DNA from: Dactylosporangium fulvum
GTDB taxonomy: Bacteria > Actinomycetota > Actinomycetes > Mycobacteriales > Micromonosporaceae
Reading direction: 5' to 3'
Assembly: GCF_025137375.1 (NCBI RefSeq)
Contig: NZ_CP073720.1
Coordinates: 7,278,501 to 7,342,500, forward strand
DNA: 64,000 nucleotides
In this document: one piece after another, positions 36,876 through 46,104 of the stretch
How positions within the stretch are numbered: position 1 is the stretch's first letter
Layout: each line of letters opens with the position of its first letter
Notes under the pieces: generated by a model
The model's database searches: none
What the model was told of the DNA's origin: nothing
The model's input: the letters and a program-made list of their open reading frames with translations, nothing else
Made by a program: the position numbers and the translations under genes

Positions 36876-38384
36876 ATGACCAACGCCACTCCCCTGTCGC
36901 ACCGCCAGATCATGGTGGTGCTGCTCGGGTTGATGTCAGGCATGTTCGTCGCCGCACTGGACCAGAACATCGTGACCACTGCGCTGCCGACGATTGTGTC
37001 CGACCTCGGTGGGCTGGCCCAGCTCTCATGGGTGGTCACCGCCTATCTGCTCGCGTCCACAGTCGCCACTCCGATCTACGGCAAGCTGGGTGACCTCTAC
37101 GGGCGCAAGCTGTTGTTCCAGGTCGCCATCGGCATCTTCCTGGTCGGCTCGGTGCTGTCAGGGCTGGCCGGCTCGATGAGCCAGATGGTGGCGTTCCGCG
37201 CGGTGCAGGGCATCGGCTCCGGCGGCGTCATCGTCGGGGCCCAGGCCATCATCGCCGACCTGGTGGCGCCTGCGGTGCGGGGACGCTACCAGGGCTACAT
37301 CGGCTCGGTCTGGGCCTTCGCCTCGGTGGTGGGGCCGTTGGTGGGTGGCATTCTCACCGAACACCTGTCCTGGCGCTGGGTGTTCTACCTCAACCTGCCC
37401 GTCAGTATCGCCGCGCTGGTGGTGTCGTCACTGGTGCTGAAACTGCCCCGGCGCCGACCGTCGGCGCGCATCGACTGGCTGGGCGCGGCCCTGCTCTCGT
37501 CGGGCGCCGGCGGCATCGTACTGCTGACCACCTGGGTCACCGGCGGCCGCTGGAACCCGGTGGGGCTGTTGGTGGCGTTGGTGGCTCTGGGTCTGGTGGT
37601 GATGTTGTTCGTGATGGTGCAACGCCGGGTGGCCGAACCGGTGCTTCCGTTGCGGCTGTTCGAGTCGTCGGTGTTCCGGCTAGCCTGCAGCACCGCGTTT
37701 CTCGTTGGCTTCGCGACACTCGGCGCGGTCACGTTCCTGCCCTTGTTCCTCCAGGTCGTCGACGGCGAGACGCCGACGGTCTCAGGGCTGAAGATGGTCC
37801 CGGTGATGACCTCCCTGGTGCTCGCCTCGTTCCTCACCGGCCGGCTGTTGGTGCGGCGGGGACGGTACAAGGTGTTCCCGGTGGTGGGCACGGCGCTGAT
37901 GACATGCGGCCTGCTCCTGCTGTCCACAATGGAGCCTGACACGCCCTATCCGGTGCAGGCGCTGGGCATGGCGGCGCTGGGCATGGGGCTCGGCACGGTG
38001 AACCAGATCCTCATGCTGGCCGGACAGAACTCTGTCGGCGAGGCCGATCTGGGCGTCGCCACCTCCACCATCACGTTCGTCCGCCAGATCGGGGCCTCGG
38101 TCGGGGTGGCGTTCTTCGGCGCCATGTTCGCGGCCAGGCTGGAAAGCACGTTGCCCGAGCCGTTCGGCGGCGACGCGGCCGACCTGACCCGCGACCAGAT
38201 CGCGGCACTGCCGGCGGAGCTGCGTACCGACCTGGTGACGGGTTTCGCGATGGCATTGCAGGACGTCTACCTGTGGGCGACCGCAGTGATGGCGGTGGGG
38301 TTCGTGGCCACATTCTTCATCCGGGAGATTCCATTGCGCACCAAGGCAAGCGCGCAGACAGCTCGCACCGCCGCGTCCGACTGA
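36876..38384 (+). CDS. MFS transporter, DHA2 family
   Basis: About 502 residues and 14 predicted transmembrane segments. AALDQNIVTTALPTIVSDLGG in TM1, GKLGDLYGRKLLFQ (motif A) and VGGILTEHLSWRWVFYLNLP mark DHA2 exporters. It sits between the IclR gene and the monooxygenase operon, on the same strand; it could export a toxic aromatic intermediate or be unrelated. Start at ATG 36876 fits the family N terminus, though no strong ribosome site is seen. Confidence 0.9.
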   Translation: MTNATPLSHRQIMVVLLGLMSGMFVAALDQNIVTTALPTIVSDLGGLAQLSWVVTAYLLASTVATPIYGKLGDLYGRKLLFQVAIGIFLVGSVLSGLAGSMSQMVAFRAVQGIGSGGVIVGAQAIIADLVAPAVRGRYQGYIGSVWAFASVVGPLVGGILTEHLSWRWVFYLNLPVSIAALVVSSLVLKLPRRRPSARIDWLGAALLSSGAGGIVLLTTWVTGGRWNPVGLLVALVALGLVVMLFVMVQRRVAEPVLPLRLFESSVFRLACSTAFLVGFATLGAVTFLPLFLQVVDGETPTVSGLKMVPVMTSLVLASFLTGRLLVRRGRYKVFPVVGTALMTCGLLLLSTMEPDTPYPVQALGMAALGMGLGTVNQILMLAGQNSVGEADLGVATSTITFVRQIGASVGVAFFGAMFAARLESTLPEPFGGDAADLTRDQIAALPAELRTDLVTGFAMALQDVYLWATAVMAVGFVATFFIREIPLRTKASAQTARTAASD

Positions 38385-38540
38385 CCGATCAGTCAACCCA
38401 CAATAGGCGGCCTCGCGCGCCAGGTCCAGGTGTGGCGAGGGCGGAGAGAACGGGAATGTGCCGCTGATCGGGACCACTGCTAGACAAGATCGCAACTTCG
38501 CAGGAAGAGTGGGCGCACAGCCCTCGAGAAGGAGGTCGGG

Positions 38541-39683
38541 ATGAACCCCGAAGATCTGCTGGACAAGGCCCGCGCCATGGCCCCGACCCTTCGCGAGCGT
38601 GCCTTCGCCGCCGAGCAGGCGCGGCGCATTCCGGAGGAGACCATCGCCGAGCTGAAGTCCGCCGGCCTGTTCCGGACGTTGCAGCCGGCCGCGTACGGCG
38701 GCCTCGAGGTCGACCCGCGGGTCTTCATGGAAGCCGCGATGATCATCGGATCGGCCTGCCCGTCAACAGGGTGGGTGTTCGCGGTCGTGGGGGTGCACAA
38801 CTGGCAGGTCGGGCTCATGCCGCGCCAGGCCCAGGAGGAGGTCTGGGGCACCGACCAGGACGTGCTGATCAGCTCCTCCTACACCCCGCGCGGCCAGGTG
38901 GAGATCGTCGACGGTGGCTACCGGCTTTCGGGCCGGTGGTCGTTCTCGTCCGGCTCCGACCACTGCACCTGGGTCATCGTCGGTGGCGCCGCGACCGAAC
39001 CCGACGGAACGGTGCGCCGGCTGTGCTTCCTGCTGCCCCGCACCGACTACACGGTCGAGGACGTCTGGCACGTCGCGGGCCTGCGCGGCACCGGCAGCAA
39101 CGACGTGGTGGTGGACAACGCGTTTGTGCCCGAGCACCGCACCCATGCCTTCACCTCGGGCAGCGAGACCAGCACCTCGCCCATCTTCGCGCTGCCGTTC
39201 GGCGCGGTGTTCAGCTGGGGCATCACCGCGCCGCTGCTGGGCGCGGCCCAGGGCGCGCTGGACGAGCACATCGCCTGGACGGCCGAGCGCACCCGCATCT
39301 CGAAGGGTTCACGGGTGGCCGAGGAGCCATTCTCCCAGGCTCGGGTCGCCGAGGCGGCCGCCGAGCTCGACGGCGCCCGGTTGCAGATGATGCGCGACCT
39401 CGGCGAGATGATCGACCTCGCTCGGGACGGCAAGGAGATCCCGCTCGAACTGCGGGTGCGCTGCCGCCTGGACCAGGTGCGGGCGACCCAGCTCGCCGCC
39501 TCGGCCGTGGACCGGGTGTTCACCAACTCGGGCGGCCGGGCCCTGCACGAGCGCAATCCGATCCAGCGGGCCTGGCGCGACATCCACGCCGGCAGCCTGC
39601 ACAACAGCAACGTCGCCGAGCCGATCCTGATGGCCTACGGCGCGATGAAGTTCGGCCTCTCCCTGGCCGAGCAGGGCTTCTGA
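38541..39683 (+). CDS. hsaA: HsaA-type flavin-dependent monooxygenase, oxygenase component
   Basis: A 380-residue acyl-CoA dehydrogenase-fold protein of the group D flavin monooxygenases (HsaA, HpaB-like). GVHNWQVGL, QEEVWG, ISSSYTPRG, RWSFSSGSDHCTW and LRGTGSNDVVV match the phenol-hydroxylating HsaA of steroid degraders. It inserts a second hydroxyl ortho to a phenol using FADH2/FMNH2 from a reductase; the matching reductase is the last gene of this operon (43359-43865). Strong AAGGAGG site before ATG 38541. The true substrate may not be a steroid, since no other steroid genes are present. Confidence 0.85.
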   Translation: MNPEDLLDKARAMAPTLRERAFAAEQARRIPEETIAELKSAGLFRTLQPAAYGGLEVDPRVFMEAAMIIGSACPSTGWVFAVVGVHNWQVGLMPRQAQEEVWGTDQDVLISSSYTPRGQVEIVDGGYRLSGRWSFSSGSDHCTWVIVGGAATEPDGTVRRLCFLLPRTDYTVEDVWHVAGLRGTGSNDVVVDNAFVPEHRTHAFTSGSETSTSPIFALPFGAVFSWGITAPLLGAAQGALDEHIAWTAERTRISKGSRVAEEPFSQARVAEAAAELDGARLQMMRDLGEMIDLARDGKEIPLELRVRCRLDQVRATQLAASAVDRVFTNSGGRALHERNPIQRAWRDIHAGSLHNSNVAEPILMAYGAMKFGLSLAEQGF

Positions 39684-39721
39684 TCTACCACCCACCGTCC
39701 CATCGCCAGCAGGAGGAACCG

Positions 39722-40579
39722 TTGCCTGACGCGCTGTATGACAAGACCACCCGTACCACCACGTTCAACGGGCACCCGCTGCACTACCACGAGCTCGGCT
39801 CGGGAACGCCACTCATCCTGCTACACGGCGCGGGCCCCGGCGTCTCGTCGTGGAGCAACTTCTCGGGCAACATCTCCGGCTACGCCGAGCATTTCCGCAC
39901 CATCCTGGTGGATATGCCGGGGTTCGGAAAGTCGGGTCACCCGGCCGAGTACGACCGCAGCTACCTGCAGTACGCGGCTGACGCCGTGGTGTCCCTGATG
40001 GACGAGCTCGGCTTGGAGTCCGCGCACCTGCTGGGCAACTCGCTCGGCGCCTCGGTGGCGGTCCGGTTCGTGCTGGCCCACCCGACGCGGGCCAAGCGGC
40101 TGGTGCTGATGGGGCCCGGCTCGGCGCTGTCGATCGGCCTGTTCGCGCCGCGGCCCAGCGAGGGCATCCGCCGGCTGATGGAGTTCAGCCTCGCCGCGGA
40201 CAAGACTCCCGAGAAGATGGAGGCGTTCCTGCGGTCCATGGTCTACGACCAGAGCCTGGTGACGCCGGAGCTGATCGCCGACCGCTTCCGGACCGCCATC
40301 GACCCGGCGGCCGGGGCCGGGCTGAAGGCCATGCAGGTCGCGAACCAGAAGTTCCACACCGAGGGCGAGCTCTGGCGCGAAGCCCACCTGATCAAGCACG
40401 AGGTGCTCATCACCTGGGGCCGTGAGGACCGGGTGCAGCCCCTCGACGGCGCATTCGTGGGCTTCCGCCTGCTGGAGAACGCCCGCCTGCACGTGTTCCC
40501 GAAGTGCGGCCACTGGGCGATGATCGAGCAGCGCGAGGAGTTCGAGCGCATCACCAAGGACTTTTTCGCGGCCGGCTGA
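39722..40579 (+). CDS. Meta-cleavage product hydrolase (HsaD/BphD-like alpha/beta hydrolase)
   Basis: About 285 residues. ILLHGAGPGVSSWSNF forms the oxyanion region, the nucleophile Ser lies in GNSLGAS, the acid in WGREDRVQPLD and the catalytic His in CGHWAMIEQ. It hydrolyses the C-C bond of a vinylogous 1,5-diketone from ring cleavage. A TTG start at 39722 is chosen because AGGAGG lies 5 nt upstream; the frame is open far upstream over hsaA but that part is a shadow. It stands between the monooxygenase and the dioxygenase genes, as in Hsa clusters. Confidence 0.9.
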   Translation: MPDALYDKTTRTTTFNGHPLHYHELGSGTPLILLHGAGPGVSSWSNFSGNISGYAEHFRTILVDMPGFGKSGHPAEYDRSYLQYAADAVVSLMDELGLESAHLLGNSLGASVAVRFVLAHPTRAKRLVLMGPGSALSIGLFAPRPSEGIRRLMEFSLAADKTPEKMEAFLRSMVYDQSLVTPELIADRFRTAIDPAAGAGLKAMQVANQKFHTEGELWREAHLIKHEVLITWGREDRVQPLDGAFVGFRLLENARLHVFPKCGHWAMIEQREEFERITKDFFAAG

Positions 40580-40616
40580 GCCGCTCTCTCCACCTGAACC
40601 GAAAGGAACTCTAGCC

Positions 40617-41495
40617 TTGGACATTCATAGTCTTGGATATGTACGCCTCGAGTCCACCGTGGTCGACGAGTGGCGGACGTTCGCGCACGACGTGCTCGGT
40701 GCCGTCGTCACCGACACTCCGGGCGGCGGTCTGCACATCCGCCTCGATGAGCGGCCGATGCGCATCGCCATCGTCCCGGGCAGCCGCGACCGGCTCATCG
40801 GGTCGGGCTTCGAGGTCCGCGACGGTGCCACCCTGGCCGCGGCCGTGGCGGAGCTGCAGGCCGCCGGAGTCGCGGTCAAGGAAGGCTCCGCCGAGGAGGC
40901 CGACGACCGGAAGGTGGAGCGCTTCGTCGCATTCGACGACCCCAACGGCAACCCGGTCGAGATCTTCTTCAGCCCGGTCGTCGACGGCGACGACGCCCAA
41001 CTGCCGTTCGGCGGCGGCTTCCTCACCGGAGCCCTCGGCATGGGCCACGTGGTGCTGCCGAGCGCCGACATCGAGGCCGCGTTCGACTTCTACACCCAGG
41101 TGATGGGCTTCCGCCACCGCGACTCGATGGCGGTGAAGTTCCCCAACGGGATGACCGTGCGGCTGCGGTTCCTGGGCTGCAACCCGCGCCACCACACCAT
41201 TGCGCTCACCCAGACCCCGTCGGAGCAGGGCATGCGGCATTTCATGCTGGAGGCCGACAGCATCAAGACGTTCGGGCGCACCTTCGCCCGGGCCCGGGAG
41301 GCCGGCGTGCTCAAGACCGAGCTGGGCCAGCATTCCAACGACGAGGTGCTGTCGTTCTACCTGTTCTGCCCCGGCGGGTTCGAGCTGGAGTACGGCGTAC
41401 ACGGCCGCCACGTGGACGACTCGACCTGGCTCACCCGGGACCTGACCGCGTTGAGCTACTGGGGCTACTGGCCCGTCACGAAGCCGGCGGCATGA
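40617..41495 (+). CDS. Type I extradiol dioxygenase (HsaC/BphC-like)
   Basis: A 292-residue two-domain vicinal-oxygen-chelate protein. The Fe(II) ligands are visible in the C-terminal domain: His in MGHVVLPS, His in PRHHTIALT and Glu in FELEYG. It opens a catechol next to one hydroxyl. The TTG start follows AAAGGA. The stop overlaps the next start (ATGA). The N-terminal domain begins like HsaC (SLGYVRLE). Confidence 0.92.
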   Translation: MDIHSLGYVRLESTVVDEWRTFAHDVLGAVVTDTPGGGLHIRLDERPMRIAIVPGSRDRLIGSGFEVRDGATLAAAVAELQAAGVAVKEGSAEEADDRKVERFVAFDDPNGNPVEIFFSPVVDGDDAQLPFGGGFLTGALGMGHVVLPSADIEAAFDFYTQVMGFRHRDSMAVKFPNGMTVRLRFLGCNPRHHTIALTQTPSEQGMRHFMLEADSIKTFGRTFARAREAGVLKTELGQHSNDEVLSFYLFCPGGFELEYGVHGRHVDDSTWLTRDLTALSYWGYWPVTKPAA

Positions 41496-42370
41496 TGATG
41501 GACGGTCACCTCAACGGCGCGATCCGGGCCCTGGAAGAGGGCCGGCCGGTGCTGGCGTCCTTCTCCCCCGCCGACCCGGGCAACGCGCAGGCGTTCGCCA
41601 ACGGACCCTACGACGTGGTCGTGTTCGAGATGGAACACAACCCCTACTCCACCGCGGCGCTGCGAGACAGCCTGCAGTACCTGCTTGACCGCAAGGGCAT
41701 CCTCGACCGCGGCGACCCGTCGCCCACGGTCACCCCGTTTGTCCGGGTGCCGGCCAACGGCTCCGAGATGAACCAGTTCCTGGCCAAGCAGGCCCTCGAC
41801 GCGGGCGTCTACGGCATCATCTTCCCGCACGTGAGCACCGTCGAGGAGGCCCGTAACGCCGTCTCCGCCTGCCGCTACCCACGACCGCCGTCGGCACCGC
41901 GCTACGAGCCGGCCGGCGTGCGTGGCGACGGCCCGTTCGGCGCCGCCCGCTACTGGGGCATCGACGTGATGGACTACTACCGGCGGGCCGACACCTGGCC
42001 GCTGGCCCCGGACGGCGACATCTTCGTGGTCATCATGTGCGAGGAGGTCAAGGCCATCCGCAACCTGCCGGCGATCCTGGCCGAGGTCCAGGGCATCGGC
42101 GCGGTGCTGATCGGCGAGGGGGACCTGAGCCAGGACCTCGGGTACCCGCGGGCCTACCAGCATCCCGAGGTGGAGTCCGCGATCGCCGAGGTGCTGGCGA
42201 TCTGCACTGACGCCGGGGTGCCGGCCGGCATCCCGCACGTCACACCGGCCAATGTGGAGAAACGGCTCGAGCAGGGCTTCCGGTGGCTCATGCCCAACCC
42301 GGTGCGCACCAACCAAGCGGTCGACATCGCCAAGGCCTGGTTGGCGAAGAGGAAGGAGGACACACCGTGA
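41492..42370 (+). CDS. HpcH/HpaI family aldolase
   Basis: A 292-residue class II pyruvate aldolase-like protein. Metal ligands fit Glu in IMCEEVKAI and Asp in GEGDLSQDLG. It has an insertion (about residues 130-165, WGIDVMDYYRRAD) seen in members that handle larger acids. It would split a 4-hydroxy-2-oxo diacid such as 4-carboxy-4-hydroxy-2-oxoadipate, given the LigJ-like hydratase gene that follows with a GTGA overlap. That substrate is an inference. Confidence 0.85.
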   Translation: MMMDGHLNGAIRALEEGRPVLASFSPADPGNAQAFANGPYDVVVFEMEHNPYSTAALRDSLQYLLDRKGILDRGDPSPTVTPFVRVPANGSEMNQFLAKQALDAGVYGIIFPHVSTVEEARNAVSACRYPRPPSAPRYEPAGVRGDGPFGAARYWGIDVMDYYRRADTWPLAPDGDIFVVIMCEEVKAIRNLPAILAEVQGIGAVLIGEGDLSQDLGYPRAYQHPEVESAIAEVLAICTDAGVPAGIPHVTPANVEKRLEQGFRWLMPNPVRTNQAVDIAKAWLAKRKEDTP

Positions 42371-43362
42371 TCGTCGACGTGCACGGCCACTTCACCCAGG
42401 TGCCGGTCCAGCTCGACGCCTACCGCGGCCGGCAGATCGGGCAGCTGAGCCGCCCTCCCCGGGGCAAGGGCGACCCGGGCATCTCCGACGACTCGCTGCG
42501 CGAACACCTGCAGCCTCACGTCCGGGAGAACCAGGAACGCGGCATCGACAAAATCATCTTCGGCCCGCGCGCGGGCCTGATGGGGCACGAGTTCGGTCCA
42601 GAGTGGATCAGCCGGCACTGGACCGAGGTCAACAACGACCTCATCGCCCGCGCCTGCGCCATGTACCCCGACATGCTCATCCCGGCGTTCCAGCTGCCCC
42701 AGAGCCCCGGTGTGGAACCGGCCGCCAGCATCCCCGAGCTGGAGCGCTGCGCCGCCATGGGTTTCGTCAGCCTGCAGCTCAACCCGGACCCGTCCGGCGG
42801 CATCGCGCCGCTGAGCCCGTCGCTGTCGGACCGCTCCTGGTATCCGCTCTACGAGAAGATGTGCGAGTACGACCTGGTCGGGCTGATCCACGCGGCCAAC
42901 ACCCGCAACCCGCACCTGCACATGAACGGCGCCCACTACGTCAACACCGACGTGGCCGCCGTGGTCGAGTTGACGACGTCCCGGGTCTTCCAGGACTTCC
43001 CCCAGCTGAAACTTGTCATCCCGCACGGCGGTGGCGGCATCCCGTTCCACTGGAACCGGATGCGGGCCATCCATGTCGGGGCCCGGCTGGCGCCGTTCGA
43101 GGAGGCCGTCCGCAACATCTACTTTGATCTGTCCACATACGACGCCGAGTCGATCGAGCTCACCATCAAGAAGATGGGCGTCGACAACGTCATGTACGCG
43201 AGCGAGATGTGGGGCTCGGCCCAGTTCATCGACCCGGAGACCGGCCGGAAGTTCGACGACACCGTCGGCATGGTCACCGGCATCGACTGGCTCAGCGACG
43301 ACGACCGGTACAAGATATTCGAAGGCAACGCCCGAAAGCTCTACACCAGGGCGAAGCTGTGA
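42367..43362 (+). CDS. Amidohydrolase family protein, LigJ-like (4-oxalomesaconate hydratase type)
   Basis: A 331-residue amidohydrolase_2 protein. It begins VIVDVHGHF with the HxH metal motif and shares with LigJ the stretches LPQSPGVEP, IPELERCAAMGFV and LNPDPSGG, and DRSWYPLYEKMCEYD. LigJ hydrates 4-oxalomesaconate in the protocatechuate 4,5-cleavage pathway. GTG 42367 follows AGGAGG and overlaps the aldolase stop. Its presence in an Hsa-like operon is unusual. It could instead be a decarboxylase of the ACMSD group. Confidence 0.78.
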   Translation: MIVDVHGHFTQVPVQLDAYRGRQIGQLSRPPRGKGDPGISDDSLREHLQPHVRENQERGIDKIIFGPRAGLMGHEFGPEWISRHWTEVNNDLIARACAMYPDMLIPAFQLPQSPGVEPAASIPELERCAAMGFVSLQLNPDPSGGIAPLSPSLSDRSWYPLYEKMCEYDLVGLIHAANTRNPHLHMNGAHYVNTDVAAVVELTTSRVFQDFPQLKLVIPHGGGGIPFHWNRMRAIHVGARLAPFEEAVRNIYFDLSTYDAESIELTIKKMGVDNVMYASEMWGSAQFIDPETGRKFDDTVGMVTGIDWLSDDDRYKIFEGNARKLYTRAKL

Positions 43363-43865
43363 GCGCCCCGGTCATGGACACCAGCGCGATCGCGGATCCG
43401 GCGGTCTTCCGTCGCATCCTCGGACACTTCTGCACCGGCATCGTTGTCATCACCGGATACGACGATGCCGGCCCCGTCGGCATGACCTGCCAGACCTTCT
43501 CGTCCCTGTCCCTGAACCCGCCGCTGGTCATGTTCAGCCCGGCACGGACATCCACCACGTGGCCACGGCTCCGGGATACCGGCACGTTCGCGGTGAACAT
43601 CCTCTCCGCCGGACAGCAAGTCCTCAGCCGGGCCTTCGCCGTCACCGGCGCGGACAAGTTCGCCGGTGTCGACTGGTACCGCGGTCACACCGGCTCGCCC
43701 ATCATCGAGGGCTCGATGGCCCACATCGAGTGCGAGCTGGCCGCCATCTATCCGGGTGGTGACCACGACATCGTGATCGGACGGCCACTGGCGGCGGGCG
43801 AGGACCCCTCCCTCTCCCCGCTGTTGTTCTTCCGCAGCGGATACGGCACGTACGAGCCCGCCTGA
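43359..43865 (+). CDS. hsaB: HsaB-type flavin reductase
   Basis: About 168 residues of the flavin reductase-like (FlaRed) family. FRRILGHFCTGIVVITGYD, GMTCQTFSSLSLNPPLVMFSPA and FAVNILSAGQQ are the FMN-binding motifs. It uses NADH to make reduced flavin for the HsaA-type oxygenase encoded at the start of the operon. GTG 43359 overlaps the preceding stop (GTGA). HsaA and HsaB genes are usually nearer to each other; here they bracket the operon. Confidence 0.9.
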   Translation: MSAPVMDTSAIADPAVFRRILGHFCTGIVVITGYDDAGPVGMTCQTFSSLSLNPPLVMFSPARTSTTWPRLRDTGTFAVNILSAGQQVLSRAFAVTGADKFAGVDWYRGHTGSPIIEGSMAHIECELAAIYPGGDHDIVIGRPLAAGEDPSLSPLLFFRSGYGTYEPA

Positions 43866-43942
43866 TATTCACCGGGGCCTCGGCCCCGGCCGACCGCTAC
43901 TTCGGCGAGGTCCCGGTGGCCGGCTGAGCGGCAAGATCGAGT

Positions 43943-43969
43943 AGCCGGGAGGGATCGCACCTCCCGGCT
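43943..43969. terminator. Hairpin terminator between convergent units
   Basis: Perfect 10-bp stem AGCCGGGAGG / CCTCCCGGCT with a 7-nt loop, 77 nt after the flavin reductase stop and before the end of the convergent methyltransferase gene. No T-tract. It could serve both strands. Confidence 0.7.
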
Positions 43970-43999
43970 CTCGAATCGCCGCCGTGCTCGGACGCTGCC

Positions 44000-44773
44000 T
44001 TACGCCTCGGCGGTGACGAGATAGAACGTGAACCCAGCAAGAAACGGCCCCCTCGCCAGACGCTGCAACCACGCCTGGACATCCGCTTCCGCCAGCTCTC
44101 CAGCCTGCACGACACGCGCCGAGAGACGCCGCAATCCCAGAATCTGATCTGCCACGTCGAAGTCCCGAAACACCACCGCGACGGCATCGACCGACCTGAC
44201 TCGGAATCCGGCCTGGGTCGACAGGCGGACCAACTGGCGGCCGACCGTGGTGTTTCGCACCGTCCCCGCAACAAACCGGGCGAAGTGGCGGCTGGTCTGC
44301 AGATCATCATCGGCGACCGCGAGGGTGTCCCAATCCGGCTCCGCCATGCCGAACACGCCGCCCGGACGCAGCACCCGGCGGACCTCCGCGATCACCTTTG
44401 CGGGATCCGCCGCGTGTTGCAGGACGCGATCCACCTTGGCCCGGTCCACACTGGCATCGGCCAACGGAAGATCATGCGCATCACCCACGCGGAGCTCGAC
44501 GTTCGGCCGATCGGCCAGCCGGTGACCTGCCTCAGCCAGCATCTTCGGATCGTGGTCAATACCCACGACCGAACCTTCAGACCCGACCGCATCGGCCAAT
44601 CGAGCCAGATCGGTCCCCGGCCCGCAACCCACATCGACCACCGCATGGCCACGTTGCAGATCAAGGGCACCGACCAAGCGCTGCTTGTAGTCCCGACCCA
44701 CCGCAGTCCCCGCGGCGGTGTCCATATACGTGATCGGGTCTGGCGCGGCCGTCGCCACCGTGAGCTGACTCAT
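44000..44773 (-). CDS. Class I SAM-dependent methyltransferase (Methyltransf_11-like)
   Basis: About 257 residues. The SAM site is VVDVGCGPGTDLARLA, the acidic strand-2 end is GIDHDP, and the post-motif VLRPGGVFGMAEPDW is typical of UbiE/Methyltransf_11 enzymes. ATG 44773 follows GTAGGTGG. The acceptor is unknown. It is convergent with the catabolic operon and 59 nt downstream of the NRAMP gene on the same strand, with no clear functional link. Confidence 0.85.
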   Translation of the reverse strand: MSQLTVATAAPDPITYMDTAAGTAVGRDYKQRLVGALDLQRGHAVVDVGCGPGTDLARLADAVGSEGSVVGIDHDPKMLAEAGHRLADRPNVELRVGDAHDLPLADASVDRAKVDRVLQHAADPAKVIAEVRRVLRPGGVFGMAEPDWDTLAVADDDLQTSRHFARFVAGTVRNTTVGRQLVRLSTQAGFRVRSVDAVAVVFRDFDVADQILGLRRLSARVVQAGELAEADVQAWLQRLARGPFLAGFTFYLVTAEA

Positions 44774-44832
44774 CCACCTACCCAATCACATGGCGAAGCG
44801 CTCTTGGTGAAGACATTGTGTGGATATCAGGG

Positions 44833-46104
44833 TCAGCAGCAGACGCCGGTGATCGCGTCGACCAGCAGATAGCAGTTGAGCCCGCTGATCACGAGCGTGA
44901 CCGCGAGCATGAGCGCGGTCGTGACGCGGCGGTTGGTCATGTCGCGCATCACTCGGCGGTCTCGCGTGATGATCAGCAGCGGCACCAGCGCGAACGGGAT
45001 GCCGAACGAGAGCACGATCTGTGAGAGGACCAGCGCGTCTCCGGTGTTCACGGCGAGACCGAGCACAACCAGCGAGGGCAGCATCGTCAGCGCGCGCCGC
45101 AGCACCAAGGGGATGCGCCAGTTCATGAAGCCGGCCATCACCACCTGCCCGGCGTAGGTGCCCACGCTGGACGACGAGAGGCCCGAGGCCATCAGCGCGA
45201 TCCCGAACGCCAGCGCGGCGCCACCGCCCACCATCGTGGCCAGGTTGGCGTGGATGGTACCGAGTTCCCCGGTATCGACGCCTGAGCCGTAGAACAGTGC
45301 GGCCGCGATGCACAGCATGGACAGGTTCACCAGTCCGGCGATGCTCAGGCCGAGGAAGACGTCCCAACGGTTGAACCTCAGCAGAGTCCGCCGCTCTCGG
45401 AGATCGGCCGCCCGCACCCGGTTCTTCTGCAGCGCGGAGTGCAGGTACACCACGTGCGGCATCACGGTGGCGCCGATGATGCCCACGGTCAGGCTCAGCA
45501 TGCCGCCACCGTTCACATGCGGCACGAGACCGCCGGCCAGCTGCCGGTAATCCTGGTTCCCCACGGTGAAGAACACGTAGAGCAGCCCAGCCGCCACGAA
45601 CGCCAGCAGCGCGGTGATGGTGAGCTCGAAGCGACGGTATCCCCGTTGCTCAAGCGCGAGGATGGCGAAGGCGACCACGGCGGTGATCAGTCCGGCCGGC
45701 AGCAGGGGTATGCCGAACACCAGGTTCAGCCCGACCGCGGCCCCCACGAACTCGGCGAGGTCGGTCGCCATGGCGACCACCTCGGCCTGCAGCCACAGAA
45801 CCAGGTTGGCCCGCCGTCCGAACCGTTCGCGGCACAGCTCGGGCAGGCTGCGCCCGGTGGCGAGTCCGGCTTTGGATGTCAGGTACTGCACCAGGATCGC
45901 CATCACGTTGGCCATGACAATCACCCAGACCAGGGCGTAGCCGTAGTCGGCCCCCGCCGCGAAGTTCGTCGCGAAGTTCCCCGGGTCGACGTAGGCGACC
46001 GAGGCCACGAAGGCCGGTCCGAACATGGCGATTGCGGTGCGCAGCCGGCCGCGACGGCGCAGCGCGTCCAGGGTTGGCGGGGGGAGCTTCTCGGCGGACG
46101 TCAC
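44833..46104 (-). CDS. NRAMP family divalent metal (Mn2+/Fe2+) transporter
   Basis: About 423 residues and 11 transmembrane helices. TM1 carries VDPGN and TM6 carries the metal-binding MPHVVYLHSALQ, so both metal-site motifs are intact. It imports Mn2+ or Fe2+ with protons. GTG 46104 overlaps the stop of the 80-residue membrane protein gene (GTGA). The frame is open upstream, but without homology. The DtxR-like fragment upstream suggests an original metal-responsive control. Confidence 0.93.
   Translation of the reverse strand: MTSAEKLPPPTLDALRRRGRLRTAIAMFGPAFVASVAYVDPGNFATNFAAGADYGYALVWVIVMANVMAILVQYLTSKAGLATGRSLPELCRERFGRRANLVLWLQAEVVAMATDLAEFVGAAVGLNLVFGIPLLPAGLITAVVAFAILALEQRGYRRFELTITALLAFVAAGLLYVFFTVGNQDYRQLAGGLVPHVNGGGMLSLTVGIIGATVMPHVVYLHSALQKNRVRAADLRERRTLLRFNRWDVFLGLSIAGLVNLSMLCIAAALFYGSGVDTGELGTIHANLATMVGGGAALAFGIALMASGLSSSSVGTYAGQVVMAGFMNWRIPLVLRRALTMLPSLVVLGLAVNTGDALVLSQIVLSFGIPFALVPLLIITRDRRVMRDMTNRRVTTALMLAVTLVISGLNCYLLVDAITGVCC

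Noticed and set aside
38771-39721. Upstream part of a 602-codon frame that ends with the alpha/beta hydrolase
   Set aside because: It overlaps hsaA in another frame; the hydrolase has its own AGGAGG and TTG start at 39722, so a fusion is not supported.
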